Source: JANNVK01 sp031430435
Lineage (GTDB): Bacteria > Acidobacteriota > Blastocatellia > Pyrinomonadales > Pyrinomonadaceae
Reading direction: 5' to 3'
Assembly (NCBI GenBank): GCA_031430435.1
Contig: JANPBM010000080.1
Location: forward strand, 5,896-69,895
Length of the DNA stretch: 64,000 nt
The position numbers and the translations under genes are program-made. This document shows positions 42,001 to 50,188 of the stretch, piece after piece (position 1 is the first letter of the stretch; each line of letters opens with the position of its first letter). The notes under the pieces were generated by a model that was given only the letters and a program-made list of their open reading frames with translations, searched no databases and was not told where the DNA came from.

Positions 42001-43476
42001 ATATTCGTTGTCAACCATAAACGGCTTGAACATCTCAAATGCGTGCTTGGTTTCTTCGGTTGTGCGTTCAAAATTCTCGACCGATTTTTTAACATCATTG
42101 ACAATATCGCCGATGCGTCCGCCGCCCCAACGCGGAGTCGCTTTATCGAGCCATCCGGTCGCTTTTTTCGCCAAATTATTCAACATCGGAGCGGAAAAAG
42201 TTTCATACGATTTTTGCGTTACGGTCGTCGTTTCAATCATTCCCGAAATGCGATTGACGAGTTTATTACCCGTCTCTTTTTCCTTGAAATGTTGGCGTTT
42301 ATACAATCCAACCAGTCCGACAATCCGTTTCATATCATTCGGATTTACGTCGCCCGAACACGCTTGGAAAACGAGCGGCGGTTTATCGTCAATCAACGCA
42401 TTCATCGCCGCACCGAGCATCGCCCCCGCGACCATATCCACGGGAATTATGTCCAAAACGAGCTTTTCGTTGACGGGAATGACTGGTTGACCACGCAACG
42501 CAATCAGGATGAGCGGAGCAGTCGTGGTAAAGCCTTCGTTCCAACCGGGGAAAGGATAATTGACCGAAGATTCGACGATACTTGGACGCACCAAAATTTT
42601 AACAATATCATCCTGTTTGGCGACAATTTGTTCGGCTAAACTCTTGGAATAAGTATAGATATTCGTCCAGCCCCAATAATCGGCACGAGCATTTCCAAGT
42701 TCGGTCGTCCGTTCCCGAATCCACATTTTACGTTCGCGGAACATCGCCGATTTTATCTCCGATTCATCGTCGGGATCGCGTCCTTCGTCAATAAATCTTT
42801 GTCGGGCAAGTTCTCGAAACTTTGCGGTTTGCGTGGCATCTTCGGCTTCTTGGCGAGCTTGTTCGCTCAATCTCGCACAATCTTTTACTTCTTGGTCAAC
42901 GTCAAAAGTCGTCCCCGTAAGTTCTTCTTTTTTAGGGAAATAGCCGATAACAGGCTCATTTTCCCAAATCGAACCGCTTCGTTTTCCCGCCACAAAGCAG
43001 GTCGAAACGTGAACGAGTGTCGGGCGTTTCATCAATCGTGCCAGATTCAAAACATTATTCGTGCCGACAACATTTGTCCGCAAAGCAGATTCCAACGGCG
43101 GATTAAACGTAACATTTCCCGCCGAATTGATAATAATGTCGCAATCAGACATAATTTCGCGGGCTTCCGCTTCGTCCATTCCCAAGAATTCAGACGAAAC
43201 ATCGCCGTTGACAGGCACGAGTTTTTCGCGGATAAATTCCTCAAACTTATCGCCGTATTTCTCTCGCAACGGGTCAAAAGTCGGCGAAGTTACGACGCTG
43301 TTCCAAAAACGGTTGAGCGATTCGTTTTTATCCCTCGCCCGCACGGTCGCGTAAACCTTGCCGATATTCGGAAAATTGTGCAGTAACATTGAAAGCGTTA
43401 CCTTGCCCACAAAACCCGTGCCGCCGATGAAGAATATCTTCTTGTTATTAAAAATTTCTGTTGGTGATAATTTCAT
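39067..43476 (-). CDS. ElbD-like four-domain fusion: fatty acyl reductase, acyl-CoA/ACP ligase, carrier protein, acyltransferase
   Basis: A 1469-residue protein. Residues 14-480: NAD(P)-binding fatty acyl reductase (GGTGFVG 18-24; Y274-x-x-x-K278). Residues 550-1105: adenylate-forming acyl ligase (FTSGTTGTPK 721-730, GYGLTESSP, RTGDLG). Residues 1120-1195: carrier protein with Ser1156 in GFDSLM for phosphopantetheine. Residues 1225-1440: PlsC-type acyltransferase (H1264-x4-D1269, FPEGTR 1339-1344). This order matches, as I recall, ElbD of the myxobacterial ether-lipid cluster. It should activate, reduce and transfer fatty chains, giving fatty alcohols for ether or wax-type lipids, as in the ether-bound iso-diabolic acid known from Acidobacteriota. 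Confidence 0.88.
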   Translation of the reverse strand: MKLSPTEIFNNKKIFFIGGTGFVGKVTLSMLLHNFPNIGKVYATVRARDKNESLNRFWNSVVTSPTFDPLREKYGDKFEEFIREKLVPVNGDVSSEFLGMDEAEAREIMSDCDIIINSAGNVTFNPPLESALRTNVVGTNNVLNLARLMKRPTLVHVSTCFVAGKRSGSIWENEPVIGYFPKKEELTGTTFDVDQEVKDCARLSEQARQEAEDATQTAKFRELARQRFIDEGRDPDDESEIKSAMFRERKMWIRERTTELGNARADYWGWTNIYTYSKSLAEQIVAKQDDIVKILVRPSIVESSVNYPFPGWNEGFTTTAPLILIALRGQPVIPVNEKLVLDIIPVDMVAGAMLGAAMNALIDDKPPLVFQACSGDVNPNDMKRIVGLVGLYKRQHFKEKETGNKLVNRISGMIETTTVTQKSYETFSAPMLNNLAKKATGWLDKATPRWGGGRIGDIVNDVKKSVENFERTTEETKHAFEMFKPFMVDNEYHYRADNTRALMNLVKSSEKHLLPWSPEKLDWYDYWLNVHFPGMRKWVLPTLEEELDNVIEKRVHTYKDLVDMFETAVKRFPTRVSMRIERHGKKEQYTYEDAKELAYRVAGFLVKCGIEPHQKVILFSNNMPEWGLSYFGILKAGATVIPIDPSSNAEDVAKFAEAGEASAILISPRLYDENPKLKELTNVPIYVFDEVFEMPSEIEEAKRLAKLPAKISSNTIASLIFTSGTTGTPKAVMLSHKNFVNMVSMLSSVLEMSISDGVLSVLPLHHTFEFSAGFLTPFTNGTQITYLDELNGDELAKALENGLVTGMVGVPALWEMLHRRIKTGFRDKGDWFADLADNIIDFNSWLRDHTPFNLGPIVFFPIHEKFGGRMRYLISGGSALSERVQKDLHGLGFTILEGYGLTESSPVLTFTRPQNKLNKGSVGKNLPGVEVKIEDADENGVGEILARGQNVMVGYFNNEEATRSVLHDRWLRTGDLGKIGDDGNLTIVGRSKDIIIDSNGKNIYPDEVEELYGKSKLIKELSVVGLLDENGGEKIACLVVADYEFDITLARSEVNRQIETHFREVSQGLAFFKRIKVLHLTPFELPRTATRKVKRREVIEELQRLEAKTKGENKFQSDKKAVGNVGWLCDIVATVANRPRAEVSPDSRFSDFGFDSLMYVELASAIEDAGGKLLSPDTLNEVQDMRELLAVVERVDKTKRIEAPEIEAKSNVADEIYVPGILKRIGNVAIDFVGEALYNQVLTTTIEGQGNVPPHVNFIVAPNHESHLDTGLVRKALGKDVAERTVAVAAADYWFDTKYKRAYMENFTNLVPIDRTGNLRQSLRFVREYLDGGYNALIFPEGTRSTTGEITEFKPVIGYLALTCKIGILPIYVHGTFEAFPKGMTIPAKDSFGAEIGAKVGRYLEYDELAKMTDGISKNEAYRLIAARVQHEVENMRDGKSEKFDVNALRKKWKAERRKTRKQEVVIDE

Positions 43477-43485
43477 TTGATAAAA

Positions 43486-43926
43486 CTAACAATGGTAATA
43501 TTTTGCTACTCTTTCATCATTCAAAGGCGGACAAAAATTAAGCAAATAATTTACAAAATCTCTAAATAATTTGTTTGGAGAACTTACGGACAAATTTATT
43601 TCAAAACAGTCTATTGGAGATTTAACTTTCAAAAAATACATGGCATTTACGCTCATCTCTGTTTCCTTTTCCCTTTCGGCAACTGGGTTTGAAATATATT
43701 CTTGTATGGCTTCCTTAATTTGTAACCAAGAACTTTGCTCTATTGAAATATATTTGAACTTCTTTTGCTCTGTTAAAAGTCCTTCGCAATGCAAATGAAA
43801 CGCTCCAAATTCATCATTTCCGAAATACTGAATTCGCAAAGTAGGCGAATAGTCGAGCGTCATTTGAATTTCTACAAACCAATCAGGGTTTTGAAATATC
43901 TGTTTTAAAGTTTCTTTCTCAACCAT
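43486..43926 (-). CDS. Hypothetical protein
   Basis: A 146-residue soluble protein with no signal peptide or membrane segment (DWFVEIQMTLDYSPTLRI, then YISIEQSSWLQIKEAIQEY). It lies just upstream of the large fusion gene with a ten-base gap. Composition is AT-rich. Resembles small immunity- or adaptor-type proteins in size only; no function is claimed. Confidence 0.55.
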   Translation of the reverse strand: MVEKETLKQIFQNPDWFVEIQMTLDYSPTLRIQYFGNDEFGAFHLHCEGLLTEQKKFKYISIEQSSWLQIKEAIQEYISNPVAEREKETEMSVNAMYFLKVKSPIDCFEINLSVSSPNKLFRDFVNYLLNFCPPLNDERVAKYYHC

Positions 43927-44035
43927 AAATCTTCAAGTCTTAGCCGTTGAAAACAGCGAAATATTTGTAGCCCACAATGCAAATTGTGGGGGACGAATGC
44001 GAAAGCGTTTTAGTTATCGAAGATAACGGCATAGA

Positions 44036-44650
44036 TTACTTCTTCACCTCATCAAAAGTCATTGCCCACAAAATGCCCAAGATGCGTTCCAAATCTTCTC
44101 GAATATCAAACGAAACTGTTTCAATAAGTGCTTGGTTATTTTCGAGCATTAAAAATTGCCAAACATTTCCCGTTGTAACCGTTCCGTAAACTCTCTCGAT
44201 CGGGTGTCCTTCGCGTTCGTTAAAAATTCGGGCTGCGATCATTTCGGCGATACATTGAACGTAGCCTTTTTCAAAATCTTGTCGTTTTGCTTCGACGGCA
44301 ATCACAACCGGCGATTTCAAATAGCCTTGATAAGCCGAACGCGAAACTAAAAAATCGCAAGCACCCGTTAACTTGAGTTTTTTGTCAACATTAAATTCCA
44401 CGCCTGAAAAGATGCTGATTTGTTCCTTAGCTTGTTTGCGTAACTCTAAGAAAACAGGTGCGATAATGAATTCGGAACGTGCTTTTTCAGTATTTTGCAA
44501 AAGAGCAAATTCAACTGATTGAGCGAGAGTTTCAATCAACAAATCGCTTGCTTTTCGTTTCGGGAATTTAGAAAACAAATGCTCTTGAAAACTCGGATTT
44601 ATTCCAAAAGTTTGATTCAATTCTTTTAACGTAAATTTAGAATACGACAT
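44036..44650 (-). CDS. PD-(D/E)XK nuclease-like protein, tandem copy 1
   Basis: A 204-residue protein with the core KLTGACDFLVS (Asp) followed by VVIAVEAKRQDFEKGYVQCIAEM (Glu-x-Lys), the catalytic set of PD-(D/E)XK nucleases. FSGVEFNVDKKLKLTG and YGTVTTGNVWQFL are shared with its neighbour 44,654-45,271; the two are clear paralogs at about two-thirds identity by eye. The families are often restriction-like or regulatory, and lack a defined partner here. Likely a recent tandem duplication. Its start is three bases from the other copy's end. Confidence 0.75.
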   Translation of the reverse strand: MSYSKFTLKELNQTFGINPSFQEHLFSKFPKRKASDLLIETLAQSVEFALLQNTEKARSEFIIAPVFLELRKQAKEQISIFSGVEFNVDKKLKLTGACDFLVSRSAYQGYLKSPVVIAVEAKRQDFEKGYVQCIAEMIAARIFNEREGHPIERVYGTVTTGNVWQFLMLENNQALIETVSFDIREDLERILGILWAMTFDEVKK

Positions 44651-44653
44651 AAA

Positions 44654-45271
44654 TTAACTCCTTTTCACTTCATCAAAAGTCATCGCCCAAAGTATTCCAA
44701 GTATGCGTTCCAAATCTTCACGAATATCAAACGAAACTGTTTCGATAAGTGCTTTGTCGCCTTCGAGCTTCAAAAAACGCCAAACATCTCCTGTTGTTAC
44801 AGTTCCATAAACTCTTTCGGTCGGGTTGCCTTCGCGTTCGTTAAAAATTCTGACGGCAATCATTTCAGCAATACATTGAGCATAACCTTTTTCAAAATCT
44901 TGACGTTTGGCTTCAACGGCGACAATTATCGGAGCAGACAAAAGCATTTGATATGCCGACCGTGAAATTAAAAAATCGCACGTTCCGGTTAGTCTCAGTT
45001 TCTTATCAACATTGAATTCGATGCCTGAAAACACGCTGATTTTTTTTTCCGCTTGGGTTCGTAATTCAACAAAGACAGGCGAAATTATCAATTCTGAACG
45101 TGCTTTTTCCGTATCTTGTTGGAGTGCCAATTCAACCCCGAGAGAAAGACCGGTTTTCAGCCAGTCGCTTGCATTTCTTGGGGTAATTTTCGTGAATAGA
45201 TTTTCTTGAAATGTAGCCTCAAGGTTAAAATCCTTTTGCAAATCTTTCAAAGTTAATTTTGAATACGACAT
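44654..45271 (-). CDS. PD-(D/E)XK nuclease-like protein, tandem copy 2
   Basis: A 205-residue paralog of the downstream gene. LTGTCDFLIS and IIVAVEAKRQDFEKGYAQCIAEM keep the catalytic Asp and Glu-x-Lys. The N-termini (SYSKLTLKDLQKDFNLEATFQENLF) differ more than the cores, which suggests divergence in partner or DNA recognition. It starts 32 bases after the LarA-like gene in the coding direction of this strand. Role unknown. Confidence 0.75.
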   Translation of the reverse strand: MSYSKLTLKDLQKDFNLEATFQENLFTKITPRNASDWLKTGLSLGVELALQQDTEKARSELIISPVFVELRTQAEKKISVFSGIEFNVDKKLRLTGTCDFLISRSAYQMLLSAPIIVAVEAKRQDFEKGYAQCIAEMIAVRIFNEREGNPTERVYGTVTTGDVWRFLKLEGDKALIETVSFDIREDLERILGILWAMTFDEVKRS

Positions 45272-45302
45272 CTTTCAAACCTCCATTTGTTATATTCTAC
45301 GC

Positions 45303-46904
45303 CTAATCCGTTACCGAACACAGCCCGATCACAGGCTGATGAAGCATTGTAATCTCAGCATTTCTGCCCATATAACTTCTCGCCATCGCAATCGCTTCGG
45401 TCAGATTGTCCGCCCGTTCCCAACCTAACATGGCGGGAACGTGAGAGTTTTCGGCTCCGGCGGCGATTACTTTTCCGCAATGTTGTCTGCCGTTTTCGCC
45501 CCAATACCACATAAAAAACGGATGTGCTCCGTGATAGGCGTTGCCGCGTCGATACATTTCAACGTAGCTTGGATTTGATGCAAATTCTCGTTCGTATTTT
45601 TCGCGGAGATAAAATGCGTCGCGTGATTCGGGCAACAGGCGATGGAAAAATTCGATGTAGCTTGGATGAAAGTTATGGTCGAATTCGTCCATACACGGAT
45701 GAGTCAGAATCATCACGCCGCCTTTTCGCAAAAGCGGTTTGTTACGATACATATTAAAGTGATAACCCATCGCCATAACTTGCACGAGCAAAGGGTTTAG
45801 CGTGGAATAGACGTTATACGGCGAAATATCGGGAATGCCCGTAATCAAAATATCGCACTGACCTTTGACCGGAATTTCGTATTGCTGATAATTTTTTTCG
45901 AGAATTTTATCGTGAACAAGCTCCGTTTCGCCTGCGTAACACGCAATCATTTCGTATTGAGCCGGAATCGCGTGAAGCATTTTTCGTCTCGCACCACGCG
46001 GCATTTTTGAAAATGTCCGCCGCATTGCTTCCCATTTCATTCGGTCGGCAAAGGTAAATTCGTCTTCGTTTTTGGTCAAAATATCGTAGCCGTCGCTAAA
46101 CATTTTGTTATTCAACGCCGTTTCGATATGAAAGACGTTGCAATGCTCGTCAACCAATTTTCCTAATCGCGTAACTTTATGATTCAACTCCGACGCGGGC
46201 GGATCCATATACGAATGCGAATCGCGGATTGTTTGGGGTTCGTGATGAGCTCGCAACGATTCATAATCGCACAACCCAACTGCAACCGATTTATGTCCGC
46301 CGTCCATCGGCACGAGATTGATGTTCAAATAAATCAAAATGTCCGATTCAGCGGCACGTCGGTTGATTCGCAGAGGTTCGTTATGTCTTGTGTAACCGAG
46401 AGTTACGAGATTATCGTCATCTTCGGCATCGTGATTGTAATAGCGTTCGGGATAAAAAGCGTTGTGGATTTTCGAGCCGACCATTCGCTTCATTTCCCAC
46501 TCCGTCATTTTGCGGTGCAGGGAATTGGCGATGATCAAATGAATGTCATCAACGCCGTTTGCGTAGCACAAATCAAGCACGACTTCGAGCATCGTCTGAC
46601 GCAAATCGGGCGTAGCCATCGGCGGCAGCGGTAGCGAAATATCGTCCATCGCAATCGTGATTTTCATTCCCGGTTCGAGTTGTGCGTAAAGCGGTTTTGC
46701 ATCGAGCGGATGATTTATCGCGTAACGAATCGCGGCTTCACGGTTCGGCAAACCTTGAATCGGCGGATTCGGATAAATTACCCGCGTGCCGATGGGAATG
46801 TCTTCCAAAATAAAATCCTCGCCAAACGGCATAATTCGCGGTGCCGAGTCTTTGTCTATATACACGACCGATTCGTGTGTTTTGCGTCTAAGTTGTAGTG
46901 CCAT
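45303..46904 (-). CDS. LarA-like (DUF2088) nickel-pincer racemase-family protein
   Basis: A 533-residue protein. The N-terminal domain has MKITIAMDDISLPLPPM, LIIANSLHRKMTEWEM (the catalytic His-Arg of LarA, there in a GxHRxMT context) and YNHDAEDDDN (second His). LarA uses a nickel-pincer nucleotide to racemise lactate; relatives act on other 2-hydroxy acids. The C-terminal domain is longer than in LarA. No larB, larC or larE is near, so the cofactor genes must be elsewhere. It may racemise or epimerise a different hydroxy acid. Confidence 0.78.
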   Translation of the reverse strand: MALQLRRKTHESVVYIDKDSAPRIMPFGEDFILEDIPIGTRVIYPNPPIQGLPNREAAIRYAINHPLDAKPLYAQLEPGMKITIAMDDISLPLPPMATPDLRQTMLEVVLDLCYANGVDDIHLIIANSLHRKMTEWEMKRMVGSKIHNAFYPERYYNHDAEDDDNLVTLGYTRHNEPLRINRRAAESDILIYLNINLVPMDGGHKSVAVGLCDYESLRAHHEPQTIRDSHSYMDPPASELNHKVTRLGKLVDEHCNVFHIETALNNKMFSDGYDILTKNEDEFTFADRMKWEAMRRTFSKMPRGARRKMLHAIPAQYEMIACYAGETELVHDKILEKNYQQYEIPVKGQCDILITGIPDISPYNVYSTLNPLLVQVMAMGYHFNMYRNKPLLRKGGVMILTHPCMDEFDHNFHPSYIEFFHRLLPESRDAFYLREKYEREFASNPSYVEMYRRGNAYHGAHPFFMWYWGENGRQHCGKVIAAGAENSHVPAMLGWERADNLTEAIAMARSYMGRNAEITMLHQPVIGLCSVTD

Positions 46905-46922
46905 AAATAGTGTGTAAAATCT

Positions 46923-47828
46923 TTATTTTTTTACAGTTATAATTCTAAACCGCCAAGTATAACGATAACCTTTCTTAAAGTCTTCCTTGCCTTGAAGCGG
47001 TGTAACTCTTGGTGCAGCTGCTTTATAATTGTAATTTCCGTCAACAAGTTGAATCGTTTTGCTGGCTTTTGATGGAATTGTATAAGCCGTCATTTTGCTT
47101 TGCCCAATGTCAATGTAAAGCGTTCTGTCTGTATCATTAAAAATCTCAACTTCGGGCGGACGATTTCCGCCAACGTATGTTGCTGTGAATGGTGAATCTT
47201 CTTTTTTTGGAGTAGTTTCTTCTAAAAAGGCATCGACCTCGTCCCATAATTTTTTCGATTCTTCTTTTGATAAAGGAGCTTTTGAAGCTGATTCATTTGA
47301 CTTTGCACGAATCGCAATAAATTTATCAACTAAATTTCTGACGGTATCTCTAAGCGTATTCTTTTCAATTGAATTTGGCAGTATTCTGGCTTTTCTATTC
47401 CAAATACTTTCAATTTTAGAAATAGTTTGCTTTCTTTCCAATAGAAATTTTTCGTTAAATGAGACTTCAATCACAAAAGAGGTCAGACTTGTTCCGGAAT
47501 ACTCAGATTTTGCAGTTATGTATAAGTATGTGCTTTGAGAATTTTTATCAATTACAAATCCTGCGTTTCTCAATTTAGTTTCAATATCCGCTTTTATTTG
47601 TTTTTCAGCAGTCTCGTTAAATAAAGGTGCATCTTTGAAAGAGACAGACACGGAAATTGATTTTAGACTTGCATAAATATCTTTGTTGGGAGTCAGGAAA
47701 AGTAATTCTGACTCGATCAAAGAATCTTCATCAAATACATAATCTTCTTCTGATTGGGCAATCACAGATAATGAAAGTCCAAACATCAAACAAAAAAATA
47801 AAATTGTAGAAGCTAGTTTCTTATTCAT
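46923..47828 (-). CDS. Secreted hypothetical protein
   Basis: A 301-residue protein with a signal peptide (MNKKLASTILFF...SVIAQ, about 25 residues). The central part has mixed beta/alpha character (ISVSVSFKDAPLFNE...IKADIETKLRNAGFVID), and the C-terminal 70 residues a beta-rich domain (PPEVEIFNDTDRTLYIDIG...SKTIQLVDGNYNYKA). Such ends resemble small envelope-binding domains. Not recognised. Confidence 0.65.
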   Translation of the reverse strand: MNKKLASTILFFCLMFGLSLSVIAQSEEDYVFDEDSLIESELLFLTPNKDIYASLKSISVSVSFKDAPLFNETAEKQIKADIETKLRNAGFVIDKNSQSTYLYITAKSEYSGTSLTSFVIEVSFNEKFLLERKQTISKIESIWNRKARILPNSIEKNTLRDTVRNLVDKFIAIRAKSNESASKAPLSKEESKKLWDEVDAFLEETTPKKEDSPFTATYVGGNRPPEVEIFNDTDRTLYIDIGQSKMTAYTIPSKASKTIQLVDGNYNYKAAAPRVTPLQGKEDFKKGYRYTWRFRIITVKK

Positions 47829-47849
47829 AGTTATACCTCAAATCTAAAA

Positions 47850-48047
47850 GCTATCGAAAGATAGCGTCAGCATAAAGCCTAGCTCGTGAGAGCTGGGAAC
47901 GAATTTCCACAAACGCCAAAGCCCGTGATAACGGGCGACAGCCGAATAATTTAACGGCTGTCGCTATCTTTCGATAGCTTTAATTTTTCTTTCAACCTTA
48001 CCTAGCGTTATCACGCTAGGCTTTACGCTGTCGCCAATTTCATTGGC
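47850..48047. repeat. Cluster of REP-like palindromes next to an IS200-type transposase gene
   Basis: Hairpins in about 200 bases: GCTATC-GAAA-GATAGC (47,850), CCTAGCTC-GTGA-GAGCTGGG (47,878), GCCCGT-GATA-ACGGGC (47,921), GACAGCCG...CGGCTGTC (47,937-47,962), GCTATC-TTTC-GATAGC (47,963), CCTAGCG-TTATCA-CGCTAGG (48,001) and GCCAAT-TTC-ATTGGC (48,033). The first and fifth are the same palindrome in opposite orientation. The layout fits a REP/RAYT pair, in which the transposase recognises such hairpins. Confidence 0.8.
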
Positions 48048-48080
48048 TGATTGCGGAAACGGATTGTTTTATATTTCAAA

Positions 48081-48536
48081 TCATTTCCACAAATATTTCT
48101 CTTCAAATTCAATCTCGTTGGCAATCAATAATTTGATAAATTCATCTCGAAACGTGCCGTGTTTTCGGTGATGTTCTTCTTGATTGGCAATATAATCTTT
48201 TACTTTTTCAATTTGCGAACTGCTCACCGTAAATGCTCCGTAACCGTTTTGCCACGAAAAATCTTTCGTTTCGGGGAAAACATTGTGCATCCAACCCGAC
48301 GAATTTGCTTTCAAATCCCGCAACACATCAGAAACACTTTTATCAGGTCGCAATTTTGCCAAAACGTGAACGTGATCTTCCGGTCCGTTTATCGCCAACG
48401 AAATTCCGCCGAGTTTGCGAATCGTTCCGCCGATATATTCATACAATCTCGATTTCAACGGCTCAGTAATTATCGGTTCACGATTTTTGGTCGAGAAAAC
48501 AATGTGGTAAATCAAATTTGTATATGATTGTGCCAT
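48081..48536 (-). CDS. tnpA: IS200/IS605-type Y1 transposase (TnpA; REP-associated-like)
   Basis: A 151-residue HUH single-strand transposase. The start SYTNLIYHIVFSTKNR is typical; the HUH motif reads GPEDHVHVL (residues 51-59) and the catalytic tyrosine is in VKDYIANQEEHHR near residue 114. All catalytic residues are present. There is no TnpB/IscB accessory gene. The upstream AAGTAAG/CTTACTT palindrome (48,553-48,572) and the downstream hairpin cluster may be its ends or its REP substrates. Confidence 0.9.
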   Translation of the reverse strand: MAQSYTNLIYHIVFSTKNREPIITEPLKSRLYEYIGGTIRKLGGISLAINGPEDHVHVLAKLRPDKSVSDVLRDLKANSSGWMHNVFPETKDFSWQNGYGAFTVSSSQIEKVKDYIANQEEHHRKHGTFRDEFIKLLIANEIEFEEKYLWK

Positions 48537-48552
48537 TTATTAATTTGCTGGT

Positions 48553-48572
48553 AAGTAAGCACTCACTTACTT
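48553..48572. repeat. Palindrome upstream of tnpA
   Basis: AAGTAAG and CTTACTT separated by CACTCA, 16 bases before the tnpA start codon on the minus strand. Possible left-end hairpin or operator. Confidence 0.55.
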
Positions 48573-48625
48573 TTACAGTCAAGCCTATTCTATTAACTTA
48601 AACCTTTATCGCGTAAATGGCAAAT

Positions 48626-49300
48626 CTACTTTAATTTGAGAATTGCCCAATTATGCTGTAATGCGACTTGTTTCAAACGGAAATCGGGGTTGATGGCGGC
48701 AGGATGACCAACGATCGAGAGCATCGGAAGGTCTGAAATGCTGTCTGTGTAAGCGTATGAATCTGAAAGACTTATGTTGTTTTTCTCGGCGTATTCACGA
48801 ATCCACGCGGCTTTAGTGGCAGAAGCCATGACGGGCGGAAGGACGCGTCCGGTAGCGTAGCCGTTGACGAATTCCAAGCGGTTGGCAACATAGTCATCGA
48901 TGCCCAGATAATCCATCAGTTTTTCGATTGAAAAATCTAACGCACCTGTCAAAACAACTTGTTTATGTCCGTTTTTCTTTGATTGTTTGATTAAATCGAA
49001 CGTGCCTTCGTAAATCGCGGGTTTGAGCGTTTTTTCAAACAATTCATCGGCAAAAAAACGCAGACGATCTTGTGATTCGCCTTTGTAACTTTTGAAAAAA
49101 ACTTCGTTAAAGACGTTGCGGCTGTAAATGTCCGTAACCGCAAAAAAAGGCAGTTTCGCCAGCGTTAAGGCACTTTTTTTGAGTGTCGGAATAAGTCCGC
49201 CTTGCCGTTGAGCATAGAATCCGAGTGTATGCACGAGATTTGTGCTGACCAAAGTTCCTTCTAAATCGTAAAAAGCCGCCGCGTTTTGTCTTTCTTTCAT
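48626..49300 (-). CDS. HAD-superfamily subclass IB phosphatase
   Basis: A 224-residue protein from the ATG at 49,300. Motif I is AAFYDLEGTLVSTN with the nucleophile Asp in an unusual D-x-E-G-T form (usually D-x-D-G-T), motif II VVLTGAL and motif III YTDSISDLPML. The family includes phosphoserine phosphatase and lysophosphatidate phosphatases of the PlsC-linked type. The Glu in place of the second Asp occurs in some IB members and reduces certainty of phosphatase activity. Divergent from the TPR lipoprotein gene. Confidence 0.8.
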   Translation of the reverse strand: MKERQNAAAFYDLEGTLVSTNLVHTLGFYAQRQGGLIPTLKKSALTLAKLPFFAVTDIYSRNVFNEVFFKSYKGESQDRLRFFADELFEKTLKPAIYEGTFDLIKQSKKNGHKQVVLTGALDFSIEKLMDYLGIDDYVANRLEFVNGYATGRVLPPVMASATKAAWIREYAEKNNISLSDSYAYTDSISDLPMLSIVGHPAAINPDFRLKQVALQHNWAILKLK

Positions 49301-49372
49301 TGTTTGAAAATGCTGTTTGCTGTAAATTATCGTAAGCAACAAAATATAACAAATTTTCGGGATAAATTCACA

Positions 49373-50152
49373 ATGAAACAATTAAAAATTATCGGTTTTT
49401 TACTTTTCGCGGTTGTTTTCGCTTCGTCTTGTGCTTCGGAAACTGATGCAACAGAAGCAGTTAAGCCGAAAGAAACTGTTCCGGCGGCAGAATTGATTAA
49501 GCAATCGGAAGCGCTATTTTTACAACGAAAAGATGTCAATAAATTGCGTGAAGCGGTTAAAACCATCGTTCGCGCACGCGATTCCGACAAACGCGATTTT
49601 GAAGTCGAGTGGAAATTTGCGAAATATAATTATTTTTTGAGCAAACAAGTTACGGACGAAAAAGAAGCCGATAAATTTTTGAAAGAAGGTTACGCGGCGG
49701 CAATTATCGCTTCACGGCTTGAGCCGAATAAACCCGACGGATATTTTTGGTATGCGGCTTGTTTGGGCGAACAATCTCGTCGAAGTCCGATCACCGTCGG
49801 TATCAAAGCGGTCGGCGAGATTCAAACCGGAATGAACAAAGTCATTCAAATCGATCCGAAATATCAAGGCGCAAGCGCTTTCGACGGACTCGCCCAAGTT
49901 GAATTGAAAACAACTTTGGTCGGCGGAAAGCCCGAAAAAGCCGTTGAACTTTTGGAAAAAGCCTTGGAGTACGACAAAGGAAACGGGTATATTTATCTTC
50001 ATTTGGCGGAAGCGTATTTGGCGGTGAAAAAAGATGCCGAAGCAAAAAAACAACTCGATTTTGTGTTGAAAATGAAAATGATTCCGGAATTTGAAGTCGA
50101 ACACGAAGAAATTCAAGCCGCCGCGAAAAAATTGTTGAACACAAAGTTTTAG
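49373..50152 (+). CDS. TPR lipoprotein, TatT-like
   Basis: A 259-residue lipoprotein: signal with a lipobox (ASSCAS, Cys about residue 20), then helical repeats. KPDGYFWYAACLGEQSRR, IQIDPKYQGASAFDGLAQVELK and GGKPEKAVELLEKALEYDKG are like TatT, the trimeric tetratricopeptide periplasmic component of some TRAP transporters. No TRAP permease genes flank it, so the link is by fold only. It is anchored to a membrane facing the periplasm. Confidence 0.78.
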   Translation: MKQLKIIGFLLFAVVFASSCASETDATEAVKPKETVPAAELIKQSEALFLQRKDVNKLREAVKTIVRARDSDKRDFEVEWKFAKYNYFLSKQVTDEKEADKFLKEGYAAAIIASRLEPNKPDGYFWYAACLGEQSRRSPITVGIKAVGEIQTGMNKVIQIDPKYQGASAFDGLAQVELKTTLVGGKPEKAVELLEKALEYDKGNGYIYLHLAEAYLAVKKDAEAKKQLDFVLKMKMIPEFEVEHEEIQAAAKKLLNTKF

Positions 50153-50188
50153 GAAAATAAATCACTCGGCAAATGAATCAATAAAAAT

